Of a DNA stretch of 64,000 nt, positions 38,201-51,200 are shown one piece after another. The position numbers and the translations under genes were made by a program. Origin of the DNA: Centropus unirufus (lineage: Eukaryota; Chordata; Aves; Cuculiformes; Centropidae); contig VYZI01000033.1 of NCBI GenBank assembly GCA_013397695.1, forward strand, positions 3,893,066-3,957,065, written 5' to 3'. The notes under the pieces were generated by a model that made no database searches, had not been told where the DNA came from, and saw only the letters and a program-made list of their open reading frames with translations. Position 1 is the stretch's first letter. Every line of letters starts with the position of its first letter.

Positions 38201-39867
38201 ATAAGATATTTTGTTCACCTCTGGTATTAATATATATCTTGTTCTTATTTCTTATGCCATACTAAAAATATTAGCTGTGTTAGGAGAGTTCTTCATTTAT
38301 TGACTATACAGGTAACATGAGGAATGATGCCAACAGAGAAACAGGTCCTTTGGTCTATCACCTACTCCCTATGTCTTGTTCTTCCCAGTGCACGCTTCAT
38401 CCCCTGCTCTGCATGGTTGGGCTTTGCACTGCTTTTCAAGCCCAATGCTGCAACATTGGTTTTGCCTAAGCCTGACCAGCCCTCTGTGACCACCTCTTCT
38501 TCTGGTGGCTTGTTTCTCCATCTTGGTGTTTAAGTTTCAGCATGGGGTTACGTGGAAGTGTTGTTTTGATGTGTAGTGATTGTAAAAAAAAGATGTTTGA
38601 AGATGGGTTGAGCATACCTGAATGCAGCGTTAATTAGCCCAAATTATATTTAATCTGTCTGTGTGGTCACACCATTGCATATGAACTGTGATCTCAAAAT
38701 AAGTCTCATCCAGCTCTGATCCTCTGAGCTGATATGATGGCGCTTAGATTAATTAATTATTCTAGTTGTGTGGCTGATCTGGTGAAGAAAGGCAGCATGC
38801 ACCATGCATGCTGTGGAGAGGTTTGCAGGGATGATTGTTTAGCAGAGACCGTGCATATGGAAATTTGTTCTCATTTCTTCCTTTGTGTTATCCCATTTAC
38901 AAATGGAAATGACTGCCTCATAGCCAGTTCTCATTATATTTCTCTCCCATGAGATGTGAAATTAGCACTAGGAGATGTCCCACAGTAGCTGGGCTGATGC
39001 CTAGTCTCTTCTGTTGAGGCTGCTCCACTAGGGAGCCAGCCAGTCCTCTCCCAGATGCCTCAGCAAGGGGCAGAGACAGTCCACTGGCATCAACCAGGGG
39101 TGGCTAAGGGGCCAGCTGGGGCTGGGCAAGGTGGAGCTGGGAAATCAAGTCAAGATGAGGCACAGTATGCATACAGTATATATACAAATATTATACTTTT
39201 ATACAGATAAATACAGGGGCAATGTGGAGGCCCTTGCTAAGTCTAGTGAGGGCCATGACAGCCATGTGGGGGCCTCCCATCATCTGTTGAGGAAGTCAAG
39301 CAAATCCATCTCTCACCGGGCTCATGCTGCATTGCTTAGTCCAGGGATGCAATTAATCTGTTTCTGACTGAGGTCGATAGAAAGCGTGATAAAGGCTGTG
39401 AATCACTGAAGTGTCACTTCATTGCACACCTGGGCAAGGAGACAAGAAACTAGTTGAACACTGCAGAGGTGATGTATATAAATAGGTTAATAGCTTCCTG
39501 AGGAGCGGTGCACGTGTGTGTTGTTGTTGAGCAAGGTGTGCGTGTAGTGCGATCAGCAGTCCTGGTAAAGGTTTGCAGCACTCATTTTATTATGTTGAAT
39601 AGCAGAGTACAGGTGGGACAGAGGGTGTAACAGCCACGTGCCAGCTCATGCTCATTGCTAATTTTAGTGTGCCAGGGAAGCACATAGAAAGATTATATCT
39701 CATTTCACTAAGCTGAACTTTGTTAAATAAGACAATTTAAATGTAGGCATTAAGTTACTAGTAGGCACAGTAATACTGTTTTGTTTGGTTATAATTTTAT
39801 GTGATGTAAAGGAGGTGGTGGTTCTGATTTTTTTTTTCCTTCTAGAAAAAGGAATATGCTGCTAAAG

Positions 39868-39887
39868 ATATATATAAATATATATAA
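39868..39887. repeat. (AT)n microsatellite
   Basis: Two tatata blocks are separated by aa, giving about 20 bp of alternating A and T that could extrude as a cruciform. Confidence 0.8.
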
Positions 39888-41754
39888 AGGATTTTTTAAA
39901 GAAAATTCCTTTTGCAGTCACAGAATTATTCCTGTATATGCTTAGCCCTCCCAGTGCAGCCATCTTATCTGCAAAGAATGTAAGAACATTACGAGTGATT
40001 CCCATTCAGTGTCCATTCAAGGAAACTTTCTAAAACAGGAAAGGACAGCAGCTAGGCTCTTATTATACTTATTTTACTGTAATGTACTTCTTATAACAAC
40101 ATTTAAAGCTTTCCATATGCATTCCTCTGAGCCGGCTACAAGGCAAAGAAGCGTTTCCTTCAGTGTACAGATGAAGGGACTTGTGCTGACAGAATCATTT
40201 TTATCTCGGTTACCACACCAGTACATAACTTGCTCAGATTCATACTGATCAAACTTCCTCCCCTTGAGTTACTGCTTACTGGGCTGAGACCAGATCCCAG
40301 GAAAGTGGAGCAGAGCTCAGGAAACAAGCTCTCTGCACCTGACAATGCTGACAGATTTTGCATGTTGATGTAGCAGCCTGGGTATTTCTGTTCTCTGTTT
40401 TCTGACTTAGGTGATGGAGAGTTTGCTAGCTTTTGCTTCAGATGTACTCCAAGCTTATGCATCTCATGTTTAGTTGCTATGACTATGAGGGATGCAGCAG
40501 AAGCAAGTTAGCTTGCGTAGGTATGAAATGAAATAATTGTGTTATCATAAACTGGTCAGCTGAGCTCAGCCCTCATTTTCCTTGAATGCAACAGTTACAT
40601 TTTGTGTGATGTGCCGCAAGTGTGAGGGAGATTGGTGGTTGCCAGCATTCTGCTGGCTGATCACAACCTTCATGCACCAGTGTCCTGCAAAGGCTGCCTG
40701 CCTTAAGTCCACATCAGCCCTTTTCTCCACCCTTTGGTGATGCTGTGAAAACAAGACATGAGTGGAAATGGAAGTAACTTCCTACAACCTGAGACCAGTA
40801 GCATTAAAACCCCCTTCATCCTAAGTTAATTGTTATGGCTTGGTAAGAGATTGCAAGATTGCCTGGCTACCTTATCTACGTGCTTCCATCCCCTAAAATG
40901 TTTGGATTTCTGTTAAGTGCGCTCTTGGTTCAATGGCGTGACTTGTAGTACTCGCTTTACACTGATACAGCAATTATCCTAAATGCAGTGTTCCTGTAAA
41001 TTACCAATGTGGTCTCAGCCCTTCTCTTACTGCATTAAGCTCTAACAGGTAATATAATTGTCATTACACAGAGCATTTCAGGTTCCAGAGCTCTGTGATA
41101 AGAACTTGCAGTTTGTTTATTGCTCGCGTAGCAGGTTGTAAATAGTTGTTAAATTTGCCATGTTGTCTGCTTTTTTTCTTATTCTTAATGTAGTGAAGGG
41201 ACAAGACAGCACCACAGAATTGCTGCAGTTGTCAGGGCACATAAGTGTTTTTGAGGATGATAAGGAAAAACTGCAGATTAAAAAGTGTTGCAGGCAGAAA
41301 GGGGGCTGTGAATAATTCATCTTTAATTCTTCACATTTTAAAATTAAATATTTTATGATCATTTAAGTATCTTATATTCGTGGCCATTCCAGGGCACCTT
41401 AGGCAGAAATTGGGTTGGGGAAATAAATTATAGTACTTCACCCTTTTACCCAAATGTTTGCTTGCTGGAGATTGATGATAGCTTTCTCAATCTCTGGTTT
41501 AAATCCTCTGCTTTTGTGAGCGTACAGCCTTGATTTCTCAAGAGGTCCCCAGCACTAGAAGGTTGGAGAAGTAGTTTTGTTGTATGCAAAAAGGCTGACA
41601 TACAAATCTGAATCCAAAACCCCTATTTAGACTGATAAAGAAATCATCCTGAAATCCAAGCTCTAGTAGAGGGGAAGTGAATTCAGCCCCCTGGTTAGCA
41701 TGTCTTTCTATATCTAATGGGGGTATCTCTGCTCAATAAGAGATAGATACTCAC

Positions 41755-41856
41755 CACAGGATCCTGCCAGGCAGCAGCAGCATTCCCAGCACTGCCTTCA
41801 TGATTTTTCGGTTCTTCTGGGGAGTTACCTCTTTATTCACCTGTTCCATCTTGCAG
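41755..41856 (-). other. Exon-like segment of unknown identity
   Basis: On the minus strand a pyrimidine-rich acceptor (cctccttcccttacag) leads into 102 bases that end at a strong donor (gtgagtat). The length is a multiple of three, and one frame is open throughout. An ATG at 41849-41847 in that frame begins MEQVNKEVTPQKNRKIMKAV, followed by a short hydrophobic leucine-rich stretch resembling the start of a signal anchor. It could be the first coding exon of a minus-strand gene, or an internal symmetric exon. I do not recognise the protein and found no convincing partner exon nearby. Chance pairs of splice-like sites are common in a window this size, so confidence stays low. Confidence 0.22.
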
Positions 41857-44800
41857 CTGTAAGGGAAGGAGGCTTATGGCTCTGATGTTTTGATTGGCAT
41901 CTGTAATGCTCTCAGACAAGTGGAAAATACCCTAAAATCTTGTAAGTGTTGTCTTTCTATAATCGCTCACACCATATTTAAGGAGGTTGCACTGGGAATA
42001 TTTGGGTAGGCATTTAGTGATATAGATAGTACCGTCCTCCCATGTGCCAAGCTACATTTACTACTCTGAAATTTTTTCTTTGCATAATGCTTTGAAGAGG
42101 TGGCTCTTTTGCCTTGCTTCTGGGTGAAGATGCATCTTTGCTTACCATAATGCTTTCAAAAGCTTTTGTCTCTGTTCTAAAAATAAATGAACATTGAGAT
42201 TTCATATTTTCAGGGCTTTGATTTCACATTAGCTGTGTGTGGCTCTCAACTAAAGAACTTTGGGAGGAGAAGGAAGGTTGCTTCTGATTTACAGATTCAT
42301 CCCTTGATCTGAAAACTAAAGCTGTTTGTTTGGTTTTCTTTTCCTTTCCTTTTAGCAGTTGTGACAGACATATTCTGCCAGGGAGTTTTAAGCAGTTGTC
42401 TTTACTGTCAATTCAAATTCAGTGATAGCATGAATATGGTTCTTTTGATTTTAGTTAAATTACTTTAGAGTCAACTTCAATATGAATGAGACCAGGATTA
42501 CTGCCTAAAATCTCAGGCTTTTCTTTCCGCTGATTAGCTCTGCTGGAAAAGCTAGTAGAGTGTGAAGCTTTTATTTTAAAACATGAAGCAGAAGATTTAA
42601 CTCCTGTGATTCTTTTGTGCTTTATACAATGTTTCAAAGTAAAAATATTTAAGGCAGAATTATGGTCACAGATTATCACCAAAAAAGCCAAGAAGCGTAG
42701 AGCGAAGTTGCCAGCGTCATTCTGCTCCCATCATACGATACATACAGGGGAAATGCTGCTTCTAATCTACATTGTATGGCACCTGGAGAGCTGCTAGCGT
42801 CATGGTTAGGTAGCACTAATGAGGTTCTGGCTCCAAAGACAAAACAGAGAATCAATGCAGGCAGCCGTACAGTTTATCCTGTAAGGATAAACACAGCATT
42901 TACTAAGATTTGTAAATAACATGACAAGGTTGTTGGCTTTTTTTCATGCACGTACTTAACGCAATACAAACAGTTTTGGCATCATTGAATTGTTTTAAGA
43001 CCTACTTTCTAAAAGGTATAGAATAGGCCCATCTTTTGAGCTCTGCCTATGAAATTATGTATTTGCAGCTTATCTAATTAACAAAAAAACCCTTTTGTTA
43101 GCCCTGAGATAGGTTGCATTGATTTCTTATTGTTTAAGGAAGTCTTTGTCAGCATGCAACTTTCTTTAGTGCTGTCAAGCATAAATGTAAAATTATTGCA
43201 GCTATGGTAAAGTGAAGTTCCATGCACAGTAAGAGAATAGAAACCCTACAGCTTTTGTGACCTCTATCTGCTAAGTGAAACCTGCTTGCATTATGAAAAC
43301 ACTTAGAGACTAAGGCTTTCTACTCTGGTTTATGTTGATGTGGGCAAGTCGTGGTCATCCTGCACTGCACAGGATAGTCTTGGATTGTTACCTGTCCATT
43401 TTCCTTTGTTATCTCAGCAGTGATAAGTACTCCTCAGAAAGCCACAGATGCAAGCATTCTCCAGGATGATATAATTGAAAATTCACATAAGTGGACTACT
43501 GTGTTATACATTGGTTAATATCTTCAGTGGGAAACTACTTCACGTCTACTGAAGAGGAAGCTTTTGCCATTGCTGCCAGGGTATCTGGCTGAGGTTTCAG
43601 ATCTAGACCTGGCAGCTAAGGATTTTGTGCTTTTCAGTCTTGTTTCCAGATGCTGCATGGGACAGCTTCTGTGGTGTTATCTTTACCCTGTTTCCCTCGT
43701 TTTACTATGAAATAGCTCCTGTGGTACTGTAATATTTTTTCCAAGCATTTGGACATTACCCACAATACACTTGAAGCTTAAGTATCTTCAACACCTGGCA
43801 ATCTATGGCAATAAGTAAGGTCAGCCTGGGCCTCCCAGGCTAGGACCCCTGGGCTGAGGCTCTCTGCTGCTCTGCTCCCAAGCTGTGCAGTGGATGGGAA
43901 AGGTGTGGGAGCTGTTCGCTGGGGGCTAATGCTGGGACGAGGTGGCATCTTGAATATGCTGATGCCGTGAATTTGTGTGCTGCTTGACATAGGGTGGGAG
44001 GATGGAGATGTCCAGCTGGGTCTTTGAGGGCTGTGTGTATGCTGGCAGAATCTGTTGCCTGTCCTTTGCTATGGCACTAACGTGCCTTCATCTTCCCACA
44101 GCCCAGGGAGGAGAAATGTGGAGGCTGAAAGTAGCAGAAAAAAACCAACCCTCCTATGGCTTAGGTTAGGGCTTTGCTTGCTATATGTATCCATTCGCTA
44201 CTGGATTCATTACCCCCTCTGTACTACACCCTACCTTGCAGTTGTCCCTGAATGCACAGCTGGAGGTGATTTGATATCCATAGTCTGATTATTCCCACAA
44301 AACAGCCAAGAAGCCAGTTAGGTGGAAGGGAAATTTTCTGCAACTCTTTTTTTCCAGGCCCATTTGTTAGCAGCAGAAGTTTATATATCAGTATCTGAAC
44401 TGGAAATATGGAAAATCAAAATGCTTATTAGTAAAGGTTCCTACAGAAGGATGCATGTTGCTCACAGACAGTAATGCCTAAGCTAGCCATTAATTTAGAA
44501 AAACACTGCAGTTGAATTTAAGCACTTGAATAACACAAACTAGTAGCCTCTTCATTTTAGATTTTATATGCAGGAACTGGGAGCCTTAATAAGCCTCCAG
44601 GCTAAGATTTCAAGTATTAGAAATTCTGCTGGATTTGAAGAGGAGCAGCTACAGCGAGTAATGCACACATATATTTTTAAGGGCCTATCCTCAAATGTGG
44701 ATAATAAAAATCAAATGGAAAAAAATTGGTCACCAATGCCTGGAGATTAGGAAGAATTCAAATAATTAGAGGTTGCTCCTCTGACCAAAGTTTTTTCTAC

Positions 44801-47800
44801 AGCACTTGATGCACACAGAAAAGGACTTTTAATAGTACTGTTCAAATAAATGCAGAGTGGTGAGAAACTGTATTTCTAATCAAATTCACCAGGTGATATA
44901 GAGCTTGCAGAGCAGTGGGAGGAGAAATGGAGGAAAAATTCTTCAAATCAGTTTTGAATCACTTCCTACTCTCATCAGCGCAAGCGGAGTATACAGAGAT
45001 CAGTGGGGATGGGGCAGATGTGATTGGGAAAGGCTACAGCTGAGTGATTTAGATACATTAATAAATTTTCTGTTGAGCTAATTATGTTGCTGTCCGTACA
45101 CTGTAGCAAACAATGCAGATATGCTGCAGGCACACAAAAGGGGAATTAGATGTCTTCATTTAATATGTGACATGATGATTATTCTCTGGTTTTGGTCCTA
45201 CTGTGTGATACTGCAGTACACTTCCTTTATCACACAGAGGATATAATTCAACATATACTAGAGCTTCTCCTAGCTTCCTGCTAGCTCCTCTTAAATCTTT
45301 CCATCTCTAAATTTTGTTCTTGGAATGAGCTTTGACGCAGAAGTGCAATGCTGTCAACCACCTGAAAACCACTCCAGAGTTTGCTAAGGGCGAGTCCAGC
45401 AATCTGAGGTAATGACGGAATTTGATTAGAAACTGGGAAAGTGGGGAATAGAGAGAGAACTATAGATAGATATGTATAAAGGCGTGAAAGCTAACTGTGC
45501 TAAACTCCAAATAGGTCTAATACTTCCATAATTAGTACTGTTTTGTTTTCTTCACACCTGGTAATAGAGTTGTTTACTATTATAGGCTCCAATTTCACAG
45601 AGATTTCTTAAATGTTTGGCTTTGCTTAATGAATGGTAAATTAACTTACACTAGCAAATGAAAGCTGTGGTTGGCTCTTTTTCTTCACATGAGAATTGAA
45701 AATACCTAGTTTCCTGTCTGGCTTGGTTATAAGTGAGTAAAGGGAGGCAGGTAGGAAGGAATTAGCATCTAAAGGCCCTTCATAGGACACCCTTCTCTGT
45801 AAAGGGTGATCTGCTATTTATCATCCAAATGCTGTATTTTGAAGGGTGCGTTATAAGGACAGACTATCCTTCAAAAATAATTGTTAAGACAAAGATTTAA
45901 AAACTACAATTTCTTTTATACTCTGCTTTAGTACCTTCAGAAGAGGAATAAACTCCAGGAGAAACAGAAGCCCCTTCAGTTTTTCTTCATTGGCAGACTG
46001 AGCTTGGCCTGTTAGAAGAAGAGCAATATCTGTGAAAATATGGTACAGTGAATGTTAGGTTTCTGTTCATCTGTGCAAATACAGTGCATACTGCATAATG
46101 AGGTGTTACCCAGACCCAGCATTAAGCAGGGCCGCATCTATTATGTCTGTGTGTTCAGAGCAGCTGGAAAACTTGACGCACAATGTATGGAACAATTTTG
46201 TGTAAACCAATTAGATCACTTCTGATGTGCTTTGAAGTTATCCAGCCACATCTGCATGCTAAATGCTAACACAGCGGAAAATATATAGTCGCCTGTTCCA
46301 AAGATATAAACAGAGTAGTGGGGTATCAGACTGCATGGTCTTTGTAATACATGCTCTTGGGCATGCCATGCCATAATGGTCAGCAGTGGTCCACCCAGAA
46401 CTGACAGAGCTGAAATTAAAATTAAAAAATCCAGAGTTTATCCTCTGCTTCCAATGCTGGGCTACATATAGGTTTCTTTCAACTGATCTCTAGTTTTTAA
46501 TGTGTTATTTTTCCTAAAAATGTGGGGGTTTTATTGATCTCGTGAGTTTATTAGTAACTGTAGGTAAGAAAGGTCTTGGCCTTAAATGATGGTTTGCTTT
46601 AGCATTTTATTCTGCTTGACTAATCAGTGCCTGTTCCTCCTCCTCCCTACAGTTGTGTGTCCTTACTTCCACTTTACAGGGGAGATGCTCCAGTGCCTCG
46701 TCACGTGTGAACTTTTTGTGTAAGGATAAATTTTCCTGAGTGTTGTGTCTCATAGCAGCTGAGGTACTTCCTAATCAAAGTGAGAATTAGGTGTATGCTC
46801 CTGAAGTCAAGCTTTTCAAAGAGAGACTGTTTCTGACTTCTATTGATTTAATAGCTACTCTACTCTGTGCTTGAAGGCTTCTGAGGTCTGTGTGGCCAAG
46901 TGACATCTGAAAGTAACATTAAGGTCTCAAAGCTACTAAGGCAGTTTCAGAAAATGCAAAATTTCATTATGGTCCCTTTCTCTTACATCTCACAAGCTGG
47001 AAAGAACAACAGTCTGTTTCTTGGTGTTTTGACAATAGTGTGCAACCCAGGTGTGCCTAAAATACTGCTGATGTGATTTCTTTTCCATTACGGTCAGTGA
47101 TTAGGAAATTTGAAACAGTTTCCTTATGGATATGTGATTTCATGTTGGTTCAGACTGAGGTAGTAAGGACATAACTCGTCTTTTGAGAGCTGTGATCCAA
47201 GCTCTAGCTTTTGGGTTAAAAACTTAGTTTTACCCCATTTTCTTCAATCCAAAATCCAGAGCATTCCAGATATATGACCTTTTGTAAATGTTTGCAAAGT
47301 ATCCAGAAGCATTCTTGGAGAAGAGATAGGAAGTTCAAAGGAAAGAGTAACTCCAAAAGCTGTTTGTGTTGCAGTTATGGTAAATTCTGTTTTGACTGTG
47401 TAATGAAAACACATCTCCTATTCATTATGCTGAAAGCTGAGTTCGTTACATATAAAAAATGGCTTTAAACCAGCAAGACTGTACCGGACAGTAGGTCAGG
47501 TAAGTGTGACAGAGTTACCTCTTGCTGGAGACTTCTTTGGGAGAGGCTGTATGATAGAAAGATAAAGCACTGCTCTTAGCCCACCACAGAATTTTCAGAC
47601 CTCTTCACAAAGGGGTTTGTGTTTCAATTTGTGGAGCAACATAGCTGTATATGCGGAAAATTTCGTTGTGATTCCATTAATGTCTCTCACCCAGTGTTTT
47701 TTTTTGTTATAAGGGAAGCCCACCTGTCTATAAGAAAATTGTGCAGGTGAAGCTGAGAAATATTGCTAGATTTCCAAATAGAAAATCTGTTCTTGTATTT

Positions 47801-48171
47801 ACAAATAACATATTAATGACTACTCTTATTAATGAATTATGCATATTAATGAATAATCTTTCCACAAAAAAAGGGTTATTTTTTTGAGCTTTGTGCACAT
47901 GGTTCCTTTATGGCAAGAAATGGCCAGCAGGGGAGAGGTGCCCTCTCTTTCACTCCTGCTTGGAGCTGGCTACCTTTTGTGTATGCAGCAAAAAATGCTT
48001 TGGGATCTGTGCAGCTCCTCTTAGAATAGTGGTAGCAAGGATAAATAAAAAAAAAATCTTTTTTCCCTTAGCCATAGTGGGTCACTTTTTCTCCCCTCTT
48101 CCTTTTCATCTTAATTAGATCAGGAGGAGGTAATCTGCTGAACGTAGACCCTGACACCTTTTACTCTACAG
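41857..48171. other. Unique non-coding stretch
   Basis: No gene or transposon is recognisable. A G+C-richer patch lies near 43820-43960. At 47499-47505 a strong donor-like site (cag, gtaagtg) follows a possible acceptor at about 47374, but all three frames between them contain stops. At most this would be a non-coding exon. Confidence 0.45.
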
Positions 48172-48282
48172 AACAGTCTCCTTGTATTTGCCAGAGGATT
48201 AGCACAATCCCGATTAGAGCAGCTTGAGAGCCCTGTGAACCCAGGACTTGGGTACCATGAAGGAATCTTATTATATATCCAA
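48172..48282 (+). other. Exon-like segment of unknown identity
   Basis: A very good acceptor (pyrimidine tract, ctctacag) ends at 48171 and a donor (caa, gtaagt) begins at 48283. The 111 bases between are exactly 37 codons in one open frame, while both other frames are closed by stops. The translation starts NSLLVFARGLAQSRLEQL, ends HEGILLYIQ, and has a composition typical of a soluble or peripheral protein. I cannot match it to a family. No partner exon is secure: a phase-compatible acceptor at about 49234 leads to a stop after 18 codons. If real, this is a 0-0 phase internal exon of a + strand gene. Confidence 0.22.
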
Positions 48283-51200
48283 GTAAGTCATCTAGAAAAG
48301 ATTTCCAGTGCATATCTACATATTTTGACAAGATCTCTTATACATTGACTAGGGATAACAAGCAAGTCAGGCCAAAGACTGCTGTTGACACATTTTCTGT
48401 CTACCAGAGCTTCAGAATGTTTAAAAATGCAAAATATCTATCTAGAAGGTTCAAAAACTCATTTTAAGAAAAAAGACCACACAGGAGCAATTCTAGATGT
48501 AGTCCTTTGTTAACTTTCTGGCTCTGTCTGTATAAAGCAGCCATTACAATATTGCTGCCAGAAGAGGTGTGTTTTTATTATGTCTATTGACATGCTTCTA
48601 CACGCAGTTTTATCAGAGAAAAGCACAACTTAAGCTTGCTGTTGAAGGTGAAACCCAATTTACAGTAGCCTGCTTTCACTGACTAAAAAAAGAAAGTTAT
48701 TTTGTTGTTAAAAATCCTTTCAGAGATAGCACAGCAATTTTGTTTTGTGAAACAAATAATGAAACAAGAAGTATAATTTTGCTTTGGGGTGTTGTGAAGA
48801 CAAGTATTAAATATTTGTAAATGTCTCAATGAAAATAATTCAGGTTACAAGCCTCTATTTTACCACAAAACAAGGCTAGAACAATTGGAGGTTCATGAAA
48901 CAAACACACAGGGAGTAAAGTAACTTTTCCTGACCCTGTTCTAGGGTGAAACATTACATTACCTGGATTCCTGGAGCACAGAGGACAGATCCCAGCATGT
49001 GCAGTCCCCAGAAGTACAAGACCGAGCTTGAGGCTGCAAGGCCTGCTGTGGGCAGGGTATTAAGCTAAGGCTCAGGTGGACTTCAGCTCAATTAAACAGC
49101 CTCCAGACTGGCATAAGCTGTAAGCTTGGACAAAGGCGGCCAGCAAAATACCTTGTAAACACACCTTCAGAAAGGACTTTCCTGGAGTGTTGTGTTGTGG
49201 AGAAGTTACATCTTCTCTCCATCCCTTCTCCAGGCCTATGGGGAATCATTTCTGCTAGCAGGTTCCTTCAGACCAAAGTTTTCCCCGTAAAGTAAATTTA
49301 GTAAATTCTAAGGGGAGGAGGATGAGGATGGAGAAGGTGAACAGAGGTGCCAGGGAAGTTATCAAGAAAAGCAGAATATTGTATTAAATTCAGAAGCCTA
49401 GAGTTATGGATCTTTTCAAGCAGTCTACAGTTCCACCAGAAAGCACTACATTGTTTGGCTTGTGACCATCTGCTTACTGCTCTAGCTCTAAAAAGTTCAA
49501 GTGAAAAGCTAGAGACTTTCCCTAAAAAATTTGAAATAATGACAAAACATGTAATTTCCCGAGAAGTTTAATATAGTTAGTATTTTTTAGTTTATATATA
49601 TATATTAAAAATATCTGAACTAACAAGAACGCATCACGCGAATAGGGCTGTCTGTTCTGCACAGACACAATGGAGTTCTAACCCCATTATCCATTATAGG
49701 ACTGTAGAGTGCATACATCAAATTTACACCCAGCTCCAGGGTATACAAAACAGCCTCCATCACAGGTTTCCCGAGACTCTTTTGGCAGAACAGGTAACTG
49801 GATTTGTTCTGATTTTTAATAACCTGCATTGTTGCTATGCATCCCTTTGTGTCTAGGGAGCACTGCAGCCAGCTTAAAGCATCAGAGTTCATTCAGGGAT
49901 CTGCTAGATAGACAAAGCCACCACAAAGGAGAGGATTGAAGCAGACCTCTTTAATTCAGCAAGTATCATGTGGGGATGCAAAGCAGGAATAAACCTGATC
50001 CAGTTCCTTGAAAATGGAAAAGACTGGGGCTGCATAGGGTCAGGTGTCCCAGAAGCTCAAACAATCCAGATTTCACCTTTCAAATTTTGTGGGTTGGCTC
50101 TACATACTTATGAGGCTGAATTGCTAATAAAATTAATTAGAGGCATCATAAGTTGAACATCCCAAGAGTATTTGTGCTTGCAGCGGTCATTAATTATTAT
50201 GACTAGGATTGTCTGTCTTTCTATTTATAGGCTGGCCATGGGCAACACTGACTGTTCTCGGGTTCCTGTACTGTTATTCTCACGTTGGAATTGAATGGGA
50301 ACAAACGTATGCTGTGAAGTAGGAATTACGCAGAATGATGATCTTTCAGACAAGTTCATGACTTTTCTACACTGGATATTCTATCTGCGGAAGGATGCGC
50401 CAGACAGAAGTATTTGGTTAATCTGTTAAAACCAAAAGCTCATGTAGTTGATTCTAAATTGTGAATGCAGAAATGGAACCAGAAACAGTGATGGGCCAGG
50501 CTGGGGGTGGGGAGAAATGAGGAAGCATTTTGAATTAAGTTATTTTTATAAAACAGCATCTCTTTTACTCCAAGTACATTGGAAACATAGAACTTGCATC
50601 TCAGAATATGTATTTTATATATATGGAAGATTGTGTTTGTTTCTTCCAATGTTTTCCTCCTTATTTTGAGAGATTGAAGAAAAAGAATTTTCCTGCCTTG
50701 CAGAATTCAAAAGCCCAGTCTTTCAGCCTGTGTCCAGGGCCATACAGGACCGTGCCCTGCACATAATGTTCCTCCATAAAGGGCATGATGCTCATCAGAA
50801 ATTCTTGATTGCTTTCTGATATGTTAGAACCTCTTTGCTCTTCTCACTGACTGCAGTAGTTCAGCCTTAAGCTACTTTCATTCCTGTATGGCCTGCATGC
50901 TACCTAAGGTAGAAAAGTCTACCTTTTCTCTTTAATGTTTTCCTTTAAAATTTTGCCTTTAAGACAACACCTTTTGTGTGTGGTTTTATTTACTTCATTA
51001 AGAAGATGGAGTAAGAAGGCAGGTCTTTTTAATCAACTATGACATTACAGCTCCTTGGGCTCTATGTTTTCTTTGCCTTGTGTTAAAGCTAACACGTATA
51101 TTACCTTTGTTATAGGGTGAATCCCACCTTGAAGGGAACCATTCAAGTCTGCCTTTTTTTTTTTTCTATTACAAAAGTAGATGACGTTGGCTGAAAGGTA

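Larger units (their letters stand above)
33709..41754. other. Unique non-coding stretch
   Basis: About 8 kb with no recognisable gene. It contains an imperfect A-rich/T-rich inverted repeat at 35137-35275, an (AT)n run at 39868-39887, and a G+C-richer patch at about 38960-39140 without motifs. The AT-rich segment from 35600 to 36000 looks smooth and repeat-free, in the way conserved non-coding elements often do, but that is only an impression. Confidence 0.5.

Noticed and set aside
50231..50322. Possible terminal exon after a strong acceptor
   Set aside because: Short, two frames open for part of it, no upstream partner exon in matching phase, and no homology I can recall.
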